From a virus: DNA of 23,772 bases. Of this stretch, positions 1 to 6,456 are shown piece after piece. The stretch covers positions 1 through 23,772 of IMG/VR virus record IMGVR_UViG_3300044638_003774; one strand, given 5' to 3'. The notes below the pieces were generated by a model that saw nothing but the letters and a program-made list of their open reading frames with translations, was not told the origin of the DNA and did no database searches. Positions within the stretch are counted from its first letter, which is position 1; every line of letters begins with the position of its first letter. Both the position numbers and the translations under genes were made by a program.

Positions 1-1366
1 GCAGCCCTAGCGCTGGCTCCAGCACCTTCAGCGTCTCATCCTCCAACACGTCAAGGTAGTTGAGCCAGCGGCGCAGGTCCGGGGCCCGCTGCTCCACCTC
101 CAAGCGGCACCGCTCATTCAGCAGCCGCCGGGCTACCACAGGATGCGCCTGGGCCAGCAGGTCAGGGGTGATTTCGATCAGCTTGGCGCCGGTCTGGTGC
201 ACCTCTGTCTCGATCGGCTCGCCCTCTGTGACCTCGCCGGTGTCCGGGTCAATCACTGCCTGGCGTTTCTCACGGGGTTCCTGCACCTCGGCGTTCAGCT
301 TCCAGTCCATCTCCGCATCAGGCGGCGGCAGCCGGCGCCAGTTGTCGGTGTGATCGATCAGCAGCGCCGCATCCTTCCCTGGCGCTGGCCGCAGCACCCG
401 CCCGATCAGCTGGCGCCACAGCCTGAGGCTGGCGGTGGGCCGCAAGATCTGCAGGCAGGTCGCCTCCGGCACGTCGAGGCCCTCATCAATCACAGCACAG
501 GCGCAGAGCACCGTGATCTGGCCGCGGCGGAATCGCTCGAAGATCCCCCGTCGCTCAGGTTTCGGGGTGTCGCCGTCCACCGCTTCGGCGGCGATGCCCT
601 GGTCTCGGTACTGCTCCGCCACCTGGTGCGCATGCGGAACACTCACCGCCACGGAGATGGTCCGCTCACGGTTCGGGTTGAGCTGCATCCAGTCGCGGAC
701 GATCTCGCCTTGGATCTCGACCACCTTGCGCTCCATGTCAGCGGTGGTGAAGTCGCCGCCGCGCTTGCGCATGCCCCTGGAGTCGATCCGATGCGGGGCG
801 GCGAATAGCCGGTAGCGGCACAATTTGCCGGCTGCCATCAGCTCGCCGGCCTCCGGGCCATTAAGCAGTAGGTCGAACATCTCTTCGTCGCCCAGCCCTT
901 TGCCATCGGGGCGAACCGGGGTAGCGGTCAGCCCGCCGAAGCGTCGCGGCTGCGCCGCCTCGATCACCTTGCGCCAGGTGGGGGATGGTGCGTGGTGGCA
1001 TTCATCGGCCAGCAGGGTGCAGCCCTGCAGCTGCTCCAGCAGCTTCAGTCGCCGCACCATCGTGGGCACCATGCCCACCACCACCCGGCGATCCATGCGG
1101 GGGCGGCTGCCGGCCGTCACCATGGCGATCACCTGCTGCGGCCCTAGGTGGGCCTGCAGGCTGGCTACGATCTGAGTCAGAATCTCCTCTCGGTGGCAGA
1201 TCACCACCACCTGATCGCCACGGGCAAGGGCGCGGCGGGCCAGCTCGGCGATGATCACGGTCTTGCCGGCGCCGGTGGGGGCCACCATGCAGGGCCGCCG
1301 CCCGTCAAGCATGGCCGCATCGCCGGCATCGGCGAGGTTGGTCTGGTAGTCGCGGAGGGTGAACAT
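1..1366 (-). CDS. SF2 DEAD/DEAH-type helicase, C-terminus beyond left edge
   Basis: ATP-dependent superfamily 2 helicase, probably unwinding DNA in phage replication or recombination. I translated the reverse strand from the ATG at 1366 and found no stop before the window edge, so about 455 residues are visible and the C-terminus is missing. Motifs appear in order: Walker A APTGAGKT (29-36), DECH box (121-124), motif III LTATP (146-150), motif V IDEGLDVP (293-300) and motif VI QLIGRVLRP (319-327). These define the two RecA-like lobes seen in many phage and plasmid helicases (RecQ/RadD/DEAD-like). The region after residue 340 carries no motif I recognise. The start codon lies 2 bp past the stop of the upstream nuclease gene, so both are probably one leftward operon. 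Helicase assignment is secure from the motifs. The substrate is not shown. Confidence 0.93.
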   Translation of the reverse strand, partial: MFTLRDYQTNLADAGDAAMLDGRRPCMVAPTGAGKTVIIAELARRALARGDQVVVICHREEILTQIVASLQAHLGPQQVIAMVTAGSRPRMDRRVVVGMVPTMVRRLKLLEQLQGCTLLADECHHAPSPTWRKVIEAAQPRRFGGLTATPVRPDGKGLGDEEMFDLLLNGPEAGELMAAGKLCRYRLFAAPHRIDSRGMRKRGGDFTTADMERKVVEIQGEIVRDWMQLNPNRERTISVAVSVPHAHQVAEQYRDQGIAAEAVDGDTPKPERRGIFERFRRGQITVLCACAVIDEGLDVPEATCLQILRPTASLRLWRQLIGRVLRPAPGKDAALLIDHTDNWRRLPPPDAEMDWKLNAEVQEPREKRQAVIDPDTGEVTEGEPIETEVHQTGAKLIEITPDLLAQAHPVVARRLLNERCRLEVEQRAPDLRRWLNYLDVLEDETLKVLEPALGL

Positions 1367-1368
1367 GT

Positions 1369-2019
1369 CTACTTGCTCCCTTGGTTGCGGCCGAACTCTT
1401 TACGCGTGTAGTTGACGCGCTCGCCATCCATCAACCAAATATCATCCGCAAAGGTAATTCTTAAATGCTTTGCATCGTTGGATCCACGGGCAATCCTGGA
1501 GAAAAACATTTCCCCGACCCCAAAGCCAGCGACAAACCTCCTTACCAAATAAGCCAATGACTCTCCGTGTACTTCTGCCAGCGTTGGAGTTCTAGGGTTC
1601 ATGTCAACTTTTTCGCAGATCAGCTCAGTAAGGCCTGGGCAAGCAACGACAGGAAGCTGTCCATAATTCTTCCAGCTTGTCTGCCTGTAATCCACGCACT
1701 GCCGCATGAAGGCGCCGATTTCGGCCGTGCGCATTTTCCCGCCCTTGAACTCAACGCCTAAACAAGTTTCGTAGCGGTCAACTGATTTGTGCAGTTGAAC
1801 GACCGCATCAATGCGCACCTTTTTGTGCTTTTGCGCTTCGCAGTCAGAATGGAACGCATAATCACAAACGCCGGTCACTTCTGTTTCAACCACGCCCAGC
1901 TGCTGCAGCGCTGGCATGAAACGGTTTTTGACCTGCGCCTCTCGGTCGGGGTACAGCTCCCAGTAGTAGCGGCTGTCCGTTTGCCTGGCTGTCGTGCGCT
2001 GACGCGCTTCCCAGTCCAT
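1369..2019 (-). CDS. PD-(D/E)XK-like nuclease-fold protein
   Basis: 216-residue soluble protein. The centre reads RIDAVV (69-74) followed by GVEFKGG (88-94), giving Asp71, Glu90 and Lys92. This D-x18-E-x-K spacing is typical of the PD-(D/E)XK nuclease core, with hydrophobic beta-strand residues around each. Many Cys, Tyr and basic residues follow, but no separate domain is recognisable. The gene is visibly richer in A+T than its neighbours, suggesting a different origin. It is first in a leftward operon with the SF2 helicase, whose ATG begins 2 bp after its stop. The start at 2019 is the ATG inside a CATATG that is mirrored at the start of the divergent gene at 2057. A helicase/nuclease pair could act in replication-fork processing, host DNA degradation or inter-phage conflict. 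None of these is proven. The fold call is motif-based, so moderate. Confidence 0.7.
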   Translation of the reverse strand: MDWEARQRTTARQTDSRYYWELYPDREAQVKNRFMPALQQLGVVETEVTGVCDYAFHSDCEAQKHKKVRIDAVVQLHKSVDRYETCLGVEFKGGKMRTAEIGAFMRQCVDYRQTSWKNYGQLPVVACPGLTELICEKVDMNPRTPTLAEVHGESLAYLVRRFVAGFGVGEMFFSRIARGSNDAKHLRITFADDIWLMDGERVNYTRKEFGRNQGSK

Positions 2020-2056
2020 ATGCTAAGGTTCTACAAACACTGCGCAACCCTACCAT
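2020..2056. promoter_or_regulatory. Divergent promoter/operator region with imperfect dyad
   Basis: A 37-bp gap separates the leftward nuclease-helicase operon from the rightward replication genes. TAAGGTT (2024-2030) and AACCCTA (2046-2052) form an imperfect inverted repeat, 6 of 7 pairs, with a 15-bp spacer. Each half reads as a TAnnnT-type -10 element on its own strand (TAAGGT on plus, TAGGGT on minus). The whole is flanked by CATATG at both start codons. Both transcripts would have very short leaders. I infer a shared operator, plausibly bound by the ribbon-helix-helix protein encoded just downstream. Confidence 0.5.
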
Positions 2057-2221
2057 ATGCCGCCCGCAGCCCGCAGCACCCCCCTCAACGTCATGGTCAA
2101 GCCATGGCACGTCGAGGCCCTTGACCGCATCGCCGCCGCCACAGCCGGGGTTGACACCCGCAGCGCCGTTGTCCGCATGCTGATTGAGCAGGCAGACGCG
2201 CAGCTGAAAGCGAAGGCCTGA
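2057..2221 (+). CDS. Ribbon-helix-helix (CopG/Arc-type) DNA-binding protein
   Basis: A 54-residue protein. Residues 10-16 read LNVMVKP, an N-terminal beta-strand with alternating hydrophobic residues. They are followed by helix ALDRIAAATAG and then VDTRSAVVRMLIEQADAQL, the turn and second helix typical of CopG/Arc/MetJ ribbon-helix-helix dimers. It ends 5 bp before the primase-helicase ATG and is co-transcribed with it. The likely role is transcriptional autoregulation through the inverted repeat in 2020-2056, or a copy-number or replication control function. That role is inferred from fold and position only. The start is the ATG of CATATG, and no clear Shine-Dalgarno sequence precedes it, in line with a very short leader. 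Confidence 0.7.
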   Translation: MPPAARSTPLNVMVKPWHVEALDRIAAATAGVDTRSAVVRMLIEQADAQLKAKA

Positions 2222-2226
2222 CCCTG

Positions 2227-4839
2227 ATGCAGCCACTCGATCACGCCGGGGCGCCCCGCTTCGATGGCGCTGCGGCATTGTCCTTCCTGCAGGCCCTCGG
2301 CGCTGAGCCGTCGGCAGTGCACTACCGCGCCATCCACTGGGACAAGAATCACGAGCCCAAGGGCGAGCGGGCTGTGCACCTGGCACCCACTTTCCAACCA
2401 CGGGGGGCCCGCCTGGAGCAGCTACAGCAGGCCGGCTATCGGCTGTACTGGCTGCCCAATGGCGGGCCGAACGACGCCGACGTGAAGGCCTGCAGCTTCC
2501 TGTTCGTCGAGTGGGATGAGCAGCCGATGGAGTGGCAGGTGGGGGCATGGCAAGCCCTCGGGCTGCCAGAGCCGACCGTACTGCTGGCCACTGGCGGCAA
2601 GTCCGTCCATGCCTACTGGCGCCTCAGTGAGCCCATCACCCCTGAGCGCTGGCGCCCGCTGATTCAGCGGCTGATCGCCTACTGCAAATCGGACCCCACC
2701 TGCAAAAACCCCTCGCGACTGATGCGCTTGGCGGGCAGCAGCTACATCCACAAGAGCGACGACCTGGGCCCCGATGGCCAGAGCATCGGCGGCAGCCTGG
2801 GCGCTCACCCCGCCCGCATGATCCGCCACAGCCCAGCGGCGATCTACTCGGCGGACGTGTTCGAGGAGCGGCTGCCGGAGCTGCCGAAACCTGAACCGCC
2901 AGCACCGGCGCCAGCCCCAGCGGCACCAACCCGGAGCGCAGCAGCAGATCAGCCGCGCACCTATGAGGAGCTGGAGCGGCTGGTCAGCAGCTACCCGCAG
3001 ATCCTGGCCAAGAACGGCCAACGCGAGGAGGCGCTGCGGCTGGTGTGTGGTTTGGCGCGTTGCATGGAGTTGATCGGCAAGGGAAAGCTCGACGCGATCG
3101 CCCTGGCCAGCCGCTACCACCCCCAGGCGGCCGACACGTTCGAGCAGGTGGACCGCTGGAAGTTCGATCAGTTCGACGCCGGCAGCTTCATCAAGCAATG
3201 CAAGGGTGCCGGGGTGGACGTGAAGCGCCACGACATCCCCAAGCCGCCGCCGCCAACCCCACCGCTGAACGGCGAGCAGTTCATCCCGCCTGATGCGCCG
3301 GTGAAGCCCGCAGCGGCCGATCCATGGCAGACGGAGCCCCTCGACGATGAAGACGCCGCTGCTGCCCGCAGCGACCTGCTGGCGGAGCTGCAGAGCTTCC
3401 GCGATGCCGGGGAATTGGCCGCGGTCGTCACTCCTCAGCTGCTGTTCCCGCCGGATACGGCCACCAAGCTGCTGAGCTACGCCGAAGAGCAGCAGCTTCC
3501 CGTACGTGGCTTCTACCTGCCGATCTTCACCACGGTGGCATCGATCATCGGCAACCGTGCCCACTGCGTCCCACGCTCAGGCGATGAGGTGCGCGGCATC
3601 GCCGTGCTGTGGGGCATGTCCATCGGTGGCGTGAGCGCCGGCAAGTCGCCCATCACCGCACCCGCCATCGAACGGCCGCTGGTGGCCTGGCACGCCGCAG
3701 AGCGGGAGAAGCATGAGGCTGCCATCAAAGAGTGGAACCGCGGCAAGGCCAAGGCCGAGGAGGCCGAGAAGCGGCGCCGCAATGGCGACGACGCCGGCGG
3801 CTCTGAAGATCCGGTCGGCGACTTTCTGGCAGAAAACCCGCAGCCCGAGCGGCGCTACATCATCTCCACCGACACCACCATCGAGAAGCTGGAGATCAAC
3901 CTGCTCAGCGCCGAGACGCCAGGCCACCTGTCGTTTCACGATGAGCTCTCTGGCTGGTTCGCCAACCTCTGCCGTGAGCGTGGCGGCAAGAGTGATCGCC
4001 CGAAGTGGCTCTCGATCGGCTCTGGGTCGTCCCTGATGACTGATCGGGTTAACCGCACCGAGGTGCTCATCCAGAACCCGCGCTGCTCGCTGTTCGGCAA
4101 CCTGCAGCCGGCCCGCATCGCTGGTCTATGGGAGGCAGACGTGAAGGCCTGCCAGGGCGTGCCGGATGCCGATGGCCTGTGGGCCCGGTTCCACATGGTG
4201 CAGCTCCCTGAGTGGGACTACCGCTATCGCCCCACCACGGTGCATCTCACCCCGGTGCTATCCAGCCTCTATAAGGCCATTGACGCCACCGCGGCGCGGC
4301 TGCCGATGCCGGCGCCCGGCAAGAGCTGCGAGATCCTGCTGGCGGAAGATGCCATCCCCCTGTGGACCCAGTGGGTGGATGACCTGCTGGAGATGCGCAG
4401 GGCGCGCACTCTGCAGGAAGATAAGGGCTACATCATCAAGCTGCGCGGAACCACGCTGACCCTGGCCCTGCTCATCCACGCCATCCGCTGCGGCGCCAGC
4501 GGCATTCGCATGGATGGCCCGATCAGCGCCGACACCCTGATGGCAGCGATCAGCTTCGCTGGCATGCTGATCGTCGAGCGTGATCGGGTGCTGTGCGCCG
4601 TGCGGGATGCCGATGCCACCGGCAAGGTCAAGGAGCTGCTCGCCCGTGGTCAGGAGTGGCGCCGCGCCAATGGCCCTATCCCTGTGCCCCTCGATCAGCT
4701 GCGCAAGTGGTGCCTGCCGCAGAAGCGCATGAAGGCTGCCGAGCGCCGCGCCTGGCTGGAGCAGGTCGTTAGCGATGCCCCGGACATGGGAGAGCTCAGG
4801 GAGGTGCAGCGGTCGCTGCAGTGGCTGCCGCCTGCCTGA
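2227..4839 (+). CDS. Phage primase-helicase (AEP-like primase plus DUF3987-like ATPase)
   Basis: An 870-residue replication protein. The N-terminal domain (about 1-210) has the three blocks of the archaeo-eukaryotic/RepB primase type: FVEWDE (93-98, metal-binding acidic residues), GGKSVHAYW (123-131, the sxH block) and SRLMRLAGS (163-171). A proline/alanine-rich linker follows (about 217-240), then a helical segment that includes a PriCT-like region around 245-335, then a second Pro-rich linker. The C-terminal half resembles DUF3987: a Walker A-like GGVSAGKSP (467-475), a charged coiled-coil insertion (490-520) and a Walker B-like FHDELSG (570-576). It should prime and unwind DNA at the phage origin. 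The gene is followed immediately by the iteron-rich region at 4864-5156, its likely target. A GAAGG sequence precedes the ATG. The domain calls are from motifs, and the order matches other phage and plasmid primase-helicases. Confidence 0.85.
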   Translation: MQPLDHAGAPRFDGAAALSFLQALGAEPSAVHYRAIHWDKNHEPKGERAVHLAPTFQPRGARLEQLQQAGYRLYWLPNGGPNDADVKACSFLFVEWDEQPMEWQVGAWQALGLPEPTVLLATGGKSVHAYWRLSEPITPERWRPLIQRLIAYCKSDPTCKNPSRLMRLAGSSYIHKSDDLGPDGQSIGGSLGAHPARMIRHSPAAIYSADVFEERLPELPKPEPPAPAPAPAAPTRSAAADQPRTYEELERLVSSYPQILAKNGQREEALRLVCGLARCMELIGKGKLDAIALASRYHPQAADTFEQVDRWKFDQFDAGSFIKQCKGAGVDVKRHDIPKPPPPTPPLNGEQFIPPDAPVKPAAADPWQTEPLDDEDAAAARSDLLAELQSFRDAGELAAVVTPQLLFPPDTATKLLSYAEEQQLPVRGFYLPIFTTVASIIGNRAHCVPRSGDEVRGIAVLWGMSIGGVSAGKSPITAPAIERPLVAWHAAEREKHEAAIKEWNRGKAKAEEAEKRRRNGDDAGGSEDPVGDFLAENPQPERRYIISTDTTIEKLEINLLSAETPGHLSFHDELSGWFANLCRERGGKSDRPKWLSIGSGSSLMTDRVNRTEVLIQNPRCSLFGNLQPARIAGLWEADVKACQGVPDADGLWARFHMVQLPEWDYRYRPTTVHLTPVLSSLYKAIDATAARLPMPAPGKSCEILLAEDAIPLWTQWVDDLLEMRRARTLQEDKGYIIKLRGTTLTLALLIHAIRCGASGIRMDGPISADTLMAAISFAGMLIVERDRVLCAVRDADATGKVKELLARGQEWRRANGPIPVPLDQLRKWCLPQKRMKAAERRAWLEQVVSDAPDMGELREVQRSLQWLPPA

Positions 4840-4842
4840 AGC

Positions 4843-4863
4843 GCCCTCACCCCGACTGAGGGC
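4843..4863 (+). terminator. Stem-loop after primase-helicase, no T-tract
   Basis: GCCCTCA (4843-4849) and TGAGGGC (4857-4863) are perfect 7-bp inverted arms with a 7-nt loop, starting 4 nt after the stop codon. No run of T follows, and the repeat array begins at once. It could be a weak or factor-dependent terminator, an mRNA 3'-end stabiliser, or part of the origin. Confidence 0.35.
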
Positions 4864-5156
4864 ATTCCACCCGGCATTCCACCCCGTTCACACCACTCCA
4901 CACCGGGCGGTGTGAACGCAATCCATTGGAATGACTGGTGTTAGGGGCAATTCCACCCATTCCACCCACTTACGGGGAAAGAAGGGAGAGAGGGCCCTGG
5001 AGGTTAAGAAAAAATAAAGAGAGAGAATATAAAACTAATTCTCTCCCTATGGGGTGAAATGGGTGGAATAGGGCAAGGCGCCTGTCGTGGACAGGATTCT
5101 ATTTCACACCGCCAGGGTTGAAATGGGTTGAAATGGGGTGGAATCGCTTTCAACCC
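4864..5156. other. Candidate replication origin: bidirectional iteron array with AT-rich core
   Basis: This non-coding stretch is dominated by a 9-10 bp element. Forward copies ATTCCACCC lie at 4864-4872, 4876-4884, 4950-4958 and 4959-4967, with degenerate forward copies at 4886-4894, 4895-4904, 5101-5110 and 5148-5156. Reverse copies lie at 5052-5060 (GGGTGAAAT), 5061-5069 (GGGTGGAAT), 5115-5124 and 5125-5134 (both GGGTTGAAAT) and 5135-5144 (GGGGTGGAAT). The pair 4950-4967 mirrors 5052-5069 with 17 of 18 matching. Between them is an AT-rich core (5004-5040). Perfect hairpins are CGTTCACACC/GGTGTGAACG (4885-4894/4909-4918), GAGAGAAT/ATTCTCTC (5021-5028/5038-5045) and CCTGTC/GACAGG (5081-5086/5090-5095). 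Iterons plus a melting region beside a primase-helicase gene is the usual origin layout. The origin role is inference. Confidence 0.65.
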
Positions 5157-5196
5157 TCCGAAATCCCGTTGTTTGGTGCTGATGGGTGCATCTGCC

Positions 5197-5213
5197 GGTA
5201 GGATGCCCCTACC
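5197..5213 (+). promoter_or_regulatory. Leader hairpin before gene at 5226
   Basis: GGTAGG (5197-5202) and CCTACC (5208-5213) form a perfect 6-bp stem with a 5-nt loop, ending 12 nt before the GTG start at 5226. It resembles in position the leader hairpins before 6038, 6262 and 6766. The intervening ATG at 5221 opens only a two-codon frame (ATG CCG TGA) whose stop overlaps the GTG start, possibly a coupled mini-ORF. The rest of the 5157-5225 stretch shows no convincing promoter. Confidence 0.4.
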
Positions 5214-5225
5214 CGCCGCCATGCC

Positions 5226-5612
5226 GTGAACGTCCTGCAGCAGCTGCGCGCCGCCGTGGCCCAGGAAGGCGCCTCGACCGCTCCGCCGGTGCCCACACCC
5301 ACCCCATCGCCTGCAGCCCCCGCAGCGGCGCCCCTGCGGCCCTGCCCGTTCACGTTCGGCGACTGGCTGCCCCGCACCGACCCGCAGGCCCACCCCGGCG
5401 AGGCTCAGCGTGCAGTGCTGCTGGGTGGAGCCGTGGTGGCTTGGTGGCGCCGCGAATGGGTGCCGCCGCTGCCTATCCCCAGCTACAGCCCGCCCCTCAC
5501 GCTGGAGCCGTACCAGCGCAACGCGATCTATCTGCCCGACGGCAGCGAGGTGGAGAGCAGCTGCTGCCCTCAGACTGCCCTGCAGCGACTCGCCGCACGT
5601 CTCGGCGCTTGA
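5226..5612 (+). CDS. Small proline/alanine-rich protein of unknown function
   Basis: 128 residues with a GTG start. Residues 1-12 look helical. Residues 13-40 are low-complexity Pro/Ala/Thr, probably a flexible linker. The rest contains FGDWLP (44-49), an Ala/Val/Trp-rich segment AVLLGGAVVAWWRREW (about 63-78) and a tyrosine/proline-rich stretch with a CC pair. I recognise no family. The hydrophobic segment is short and broken by charged residues, so I do not call a membrane helix. The gene ends 3 bp before the resolvase-like gene and starts the rightward cluster after the putative origin, so an accessory role in replication is possible but unsupported. An in-frame ATG is lacking near the start. 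The GTG overlaps the stop of a two-codon ORF beginning at 5221. Confidence 0.6.
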   Translation: MNVLQQLRAAVAQEGASTAPPVPTPTPSPAAPAAAPLRPCPFTFGDWLPRTDPQAHPGEAQRAVLLGGAVVAWWRREWVPPLPIPSYSPPLTLEPYQRNAIYLPDGSEVESSCCPQTALQRLAARLGA

Positions 5613-5615
5613 TCC

Positions 5616-5939
5616 ATGGCCAACCCCCAGAAACGCAAGGGCTCGGCCTTTGAGCGGCTGATCGCTGACTACCTGGCGGAGCGCATCCCCTGCGAGCGCA
5701 TCCCTGCCGGTGCCACCCTTGACCGCGGCGACCTGTGGACACCGAGCTGCGCAATTCAGGCGAAGTGCTGCCGCACCCTGAGCCTCGGTGCTTGGCTGCG
5801 CGATGCGATGGAGCAGCAGGTCAACGCCGGGAAGCGCCTCCATGCCCTGGTGGTGAAGCGCAAGGGCATTACGGACCCGGCCGATCAGTTCGTGGTGATG
5901 AGCCTGGAGCAGTTCCGCGAGCTGCTGGGCGAAGTGTGA
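5616..5939 (+). CDS. Hjc-like Holliday-junction resolvase family protein (PD-(D/E)XK fold)
   Basis: 107 residues. The N-terminus KRKGSAFERLIADYLAE (6-22), then DRGDLWTP (36-43), AIQAK (46-50) and VVKRKG with FVVMSLEQF near the C-terminus follow the block order I know from small phage resolvases related to archaeal Hjc. Expected active-site positions are Glu13, Asp39, position 48 and Lys50. Position 48 is Gln instead of the usual Glu (normally E-x-K), which may lower or alter metal binding. The length fits the family. The protein would cleave branched DNA during replication or packaging as a homodimer. It begins 3 bp after the previous gene and precedes the duplicated leader at 5949. Family call is fairly confident, activity less so because of the Gln. 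Confidence 0.72.
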   Translation: MANPQKRKGSAFERLIADYLAERIPCERIPAGATLDRGDLWTPSCAIQAKCCRTLSLGAWLRDAMEQQVNAGKRLHALVVKRKGITDPADQFVVMSLEQFRELLGEV

Positions 5940-5948
5940 CGATCGGTT

Positions 5949-6037
5949 AACTGGCTGCCCACGGTCACCCCAGCCCATAAGGCACGCGCTAAGCTATGGG
6001 GACAGGAGCCGAGGCGCTCCGCCACTCACTGCCAGCC
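5949..6037 (+). promoter_or_regulatory. Duplicated promoter-hairpin leader, copy A
   Basis: This 89-bp leader matches 6677-6765 with identical internal spacing. It holds AACTGGCTGCCC (5949-5960), a 21-bp block starting TAAGGCACGCGCTAAGC (5978-5998) with a TAnnnT-type -10 (TAAGCT, 5990-5995), and a hairpin GGAGC/GCTCC (6005-6009/6016-6020). Then come CACTC and a CAGCC sequence directly before ATGACC. The hairpin would sit at the very 5' end of the transcript. No Shine-Dalgarno sequence lies close to the start codon. Confidence 0.6.
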
Positions 6038-6205
6038 ATGACCTTCACCACCCTTGAGCAAGTCAAGCTCCGCAAGAACATCGCCACCGTTCCCGCCGAC
6101 AGCCAAGGTCGCCAGTTCTTCGCTTTCGGCACAGGCGCACCACAGCGCGCAATGACAGAGCAAGAGGTGATCAGCTGGGCCAATGGCAACTACCACATCC
6201 GCTAA
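6038..6205 (+). CDS. Small protein of unknown function downstream of leader copy A
   Basis: 55 residues, starting at the ATG of CAGCCATGACC, which is the point matched by the second leader copy. The upstream in-frame ATG at 5996 lies inside the promoter block and is unlikely. The sequence begins MTFTTLEQVKLRKNIATVP, has a central FFAFGTGAP and ends EVISWANGNYHIR. It looks like a compact mixed alpha/beta fold with no transmembrane segment, Cys pairs or recognised motif. Its first codons resemble those of the J-domain gene, which shares the leader (ATGACC...CACC), suggesting that the duplication included the translation start. Function unknown. It is probably an early accessory gene controlled together with the gene at 6766. 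Confidence 0.6.
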   Translation: MTFTTLEQVKLRKNIATVPADSQGRQFFAFGTGAPQRAMTEQEVISWANGNYHIR

Positions 6206-6218
6206 CCCACCCCAGCCC

Positions 6219-6237
6219 GCCGGGGGCTCACCCCGGC
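6219..6237 (+). promoter_or_regulatory. Leader hairpin before gene at 6262
   Basis: GCCGGGG (6219-6225) and CCCCGGC (6231-6237) form a perfect 7-bp GC stem with loop GCTCA, 24 nt before the ATG at 6262 and 13 nt after the previous stop. Downstream spacing contains CACTCC and GCC-ATGACA, echoing the leaders at 5949 and 6677. No T-tract follows, so a simple terminator is less likely. Confidence 0.45.
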
Positions 6238-6261
6238 AATCACTCCACTGCATCGCACGCC

Positions 6262-6456
6262 ATGACAACCGCCGCAGACCAGTACGCCATCGGCCACGCC
6301 GCAGCCTTGAGCCTCTTGGCCCAGCTGCAACAGGCAATCGAAGACATGCCCGAGCCCGACTCCATCGGCAGCAACTGGGGATACGCCGGCAACATGAGCC
6401 ACATCAACGGCCAACTCCGCGAACTGCTCGCCTTTACTGGCGGCCCTAATGCCTGA
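6262..6456 (+). CDS. Small helical protein of unknown function
   Basis: 64 residues beginning MTTAADQYAIGHAAALSLLAQ. The N-terminal two thirds (1-30) is an amphipathic Ala/Leu-rich helix, followed by DMPEPDS, a Gly/Asn-rich turn (SIGSNWGYAGN) and a second helix HINGQLRELLAF. There is no signal peptide, membrane segment or recognised family. The stop overlaps the next start as TGATG, so the two genes are translationally coupled. A perfect GC hairpin lies 24 nt upstream of the ATG. Function unknown. The context suggests an early accessory protein. Confidence 0.6.
   Translation: MTTAADQYAIGHAAALSLLAQLQQAIEDMPEPDSIGSNWGYAGNMSHINGQLRELLAFTGGPNA

Noticed and set aside
143-808. 221-codon plus-strand frame at the left end
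   Set aside because: Shadow of the SF2 helicase on the minus strand.
2422-3564. 380-codon open frame on the minus strand
   Set aside because: Antisense to the primase-helicase, whose motifs are clear. No motif or ribosome site on the other strand.
5004-5978. Long open frame on the minus strand (324 codons)
   Set aside because: It runs antisense through the resolvase-like and Pro-rich genes and the iteron array. Its sequence is low-complexity shadow of GC-rich codons with no motif.
5996-6037. ATG at 5996 as start of the gene before 6205
   Set aside because: It lies inside the conserved promoter block. The sister leader points to the ATG at 6038.
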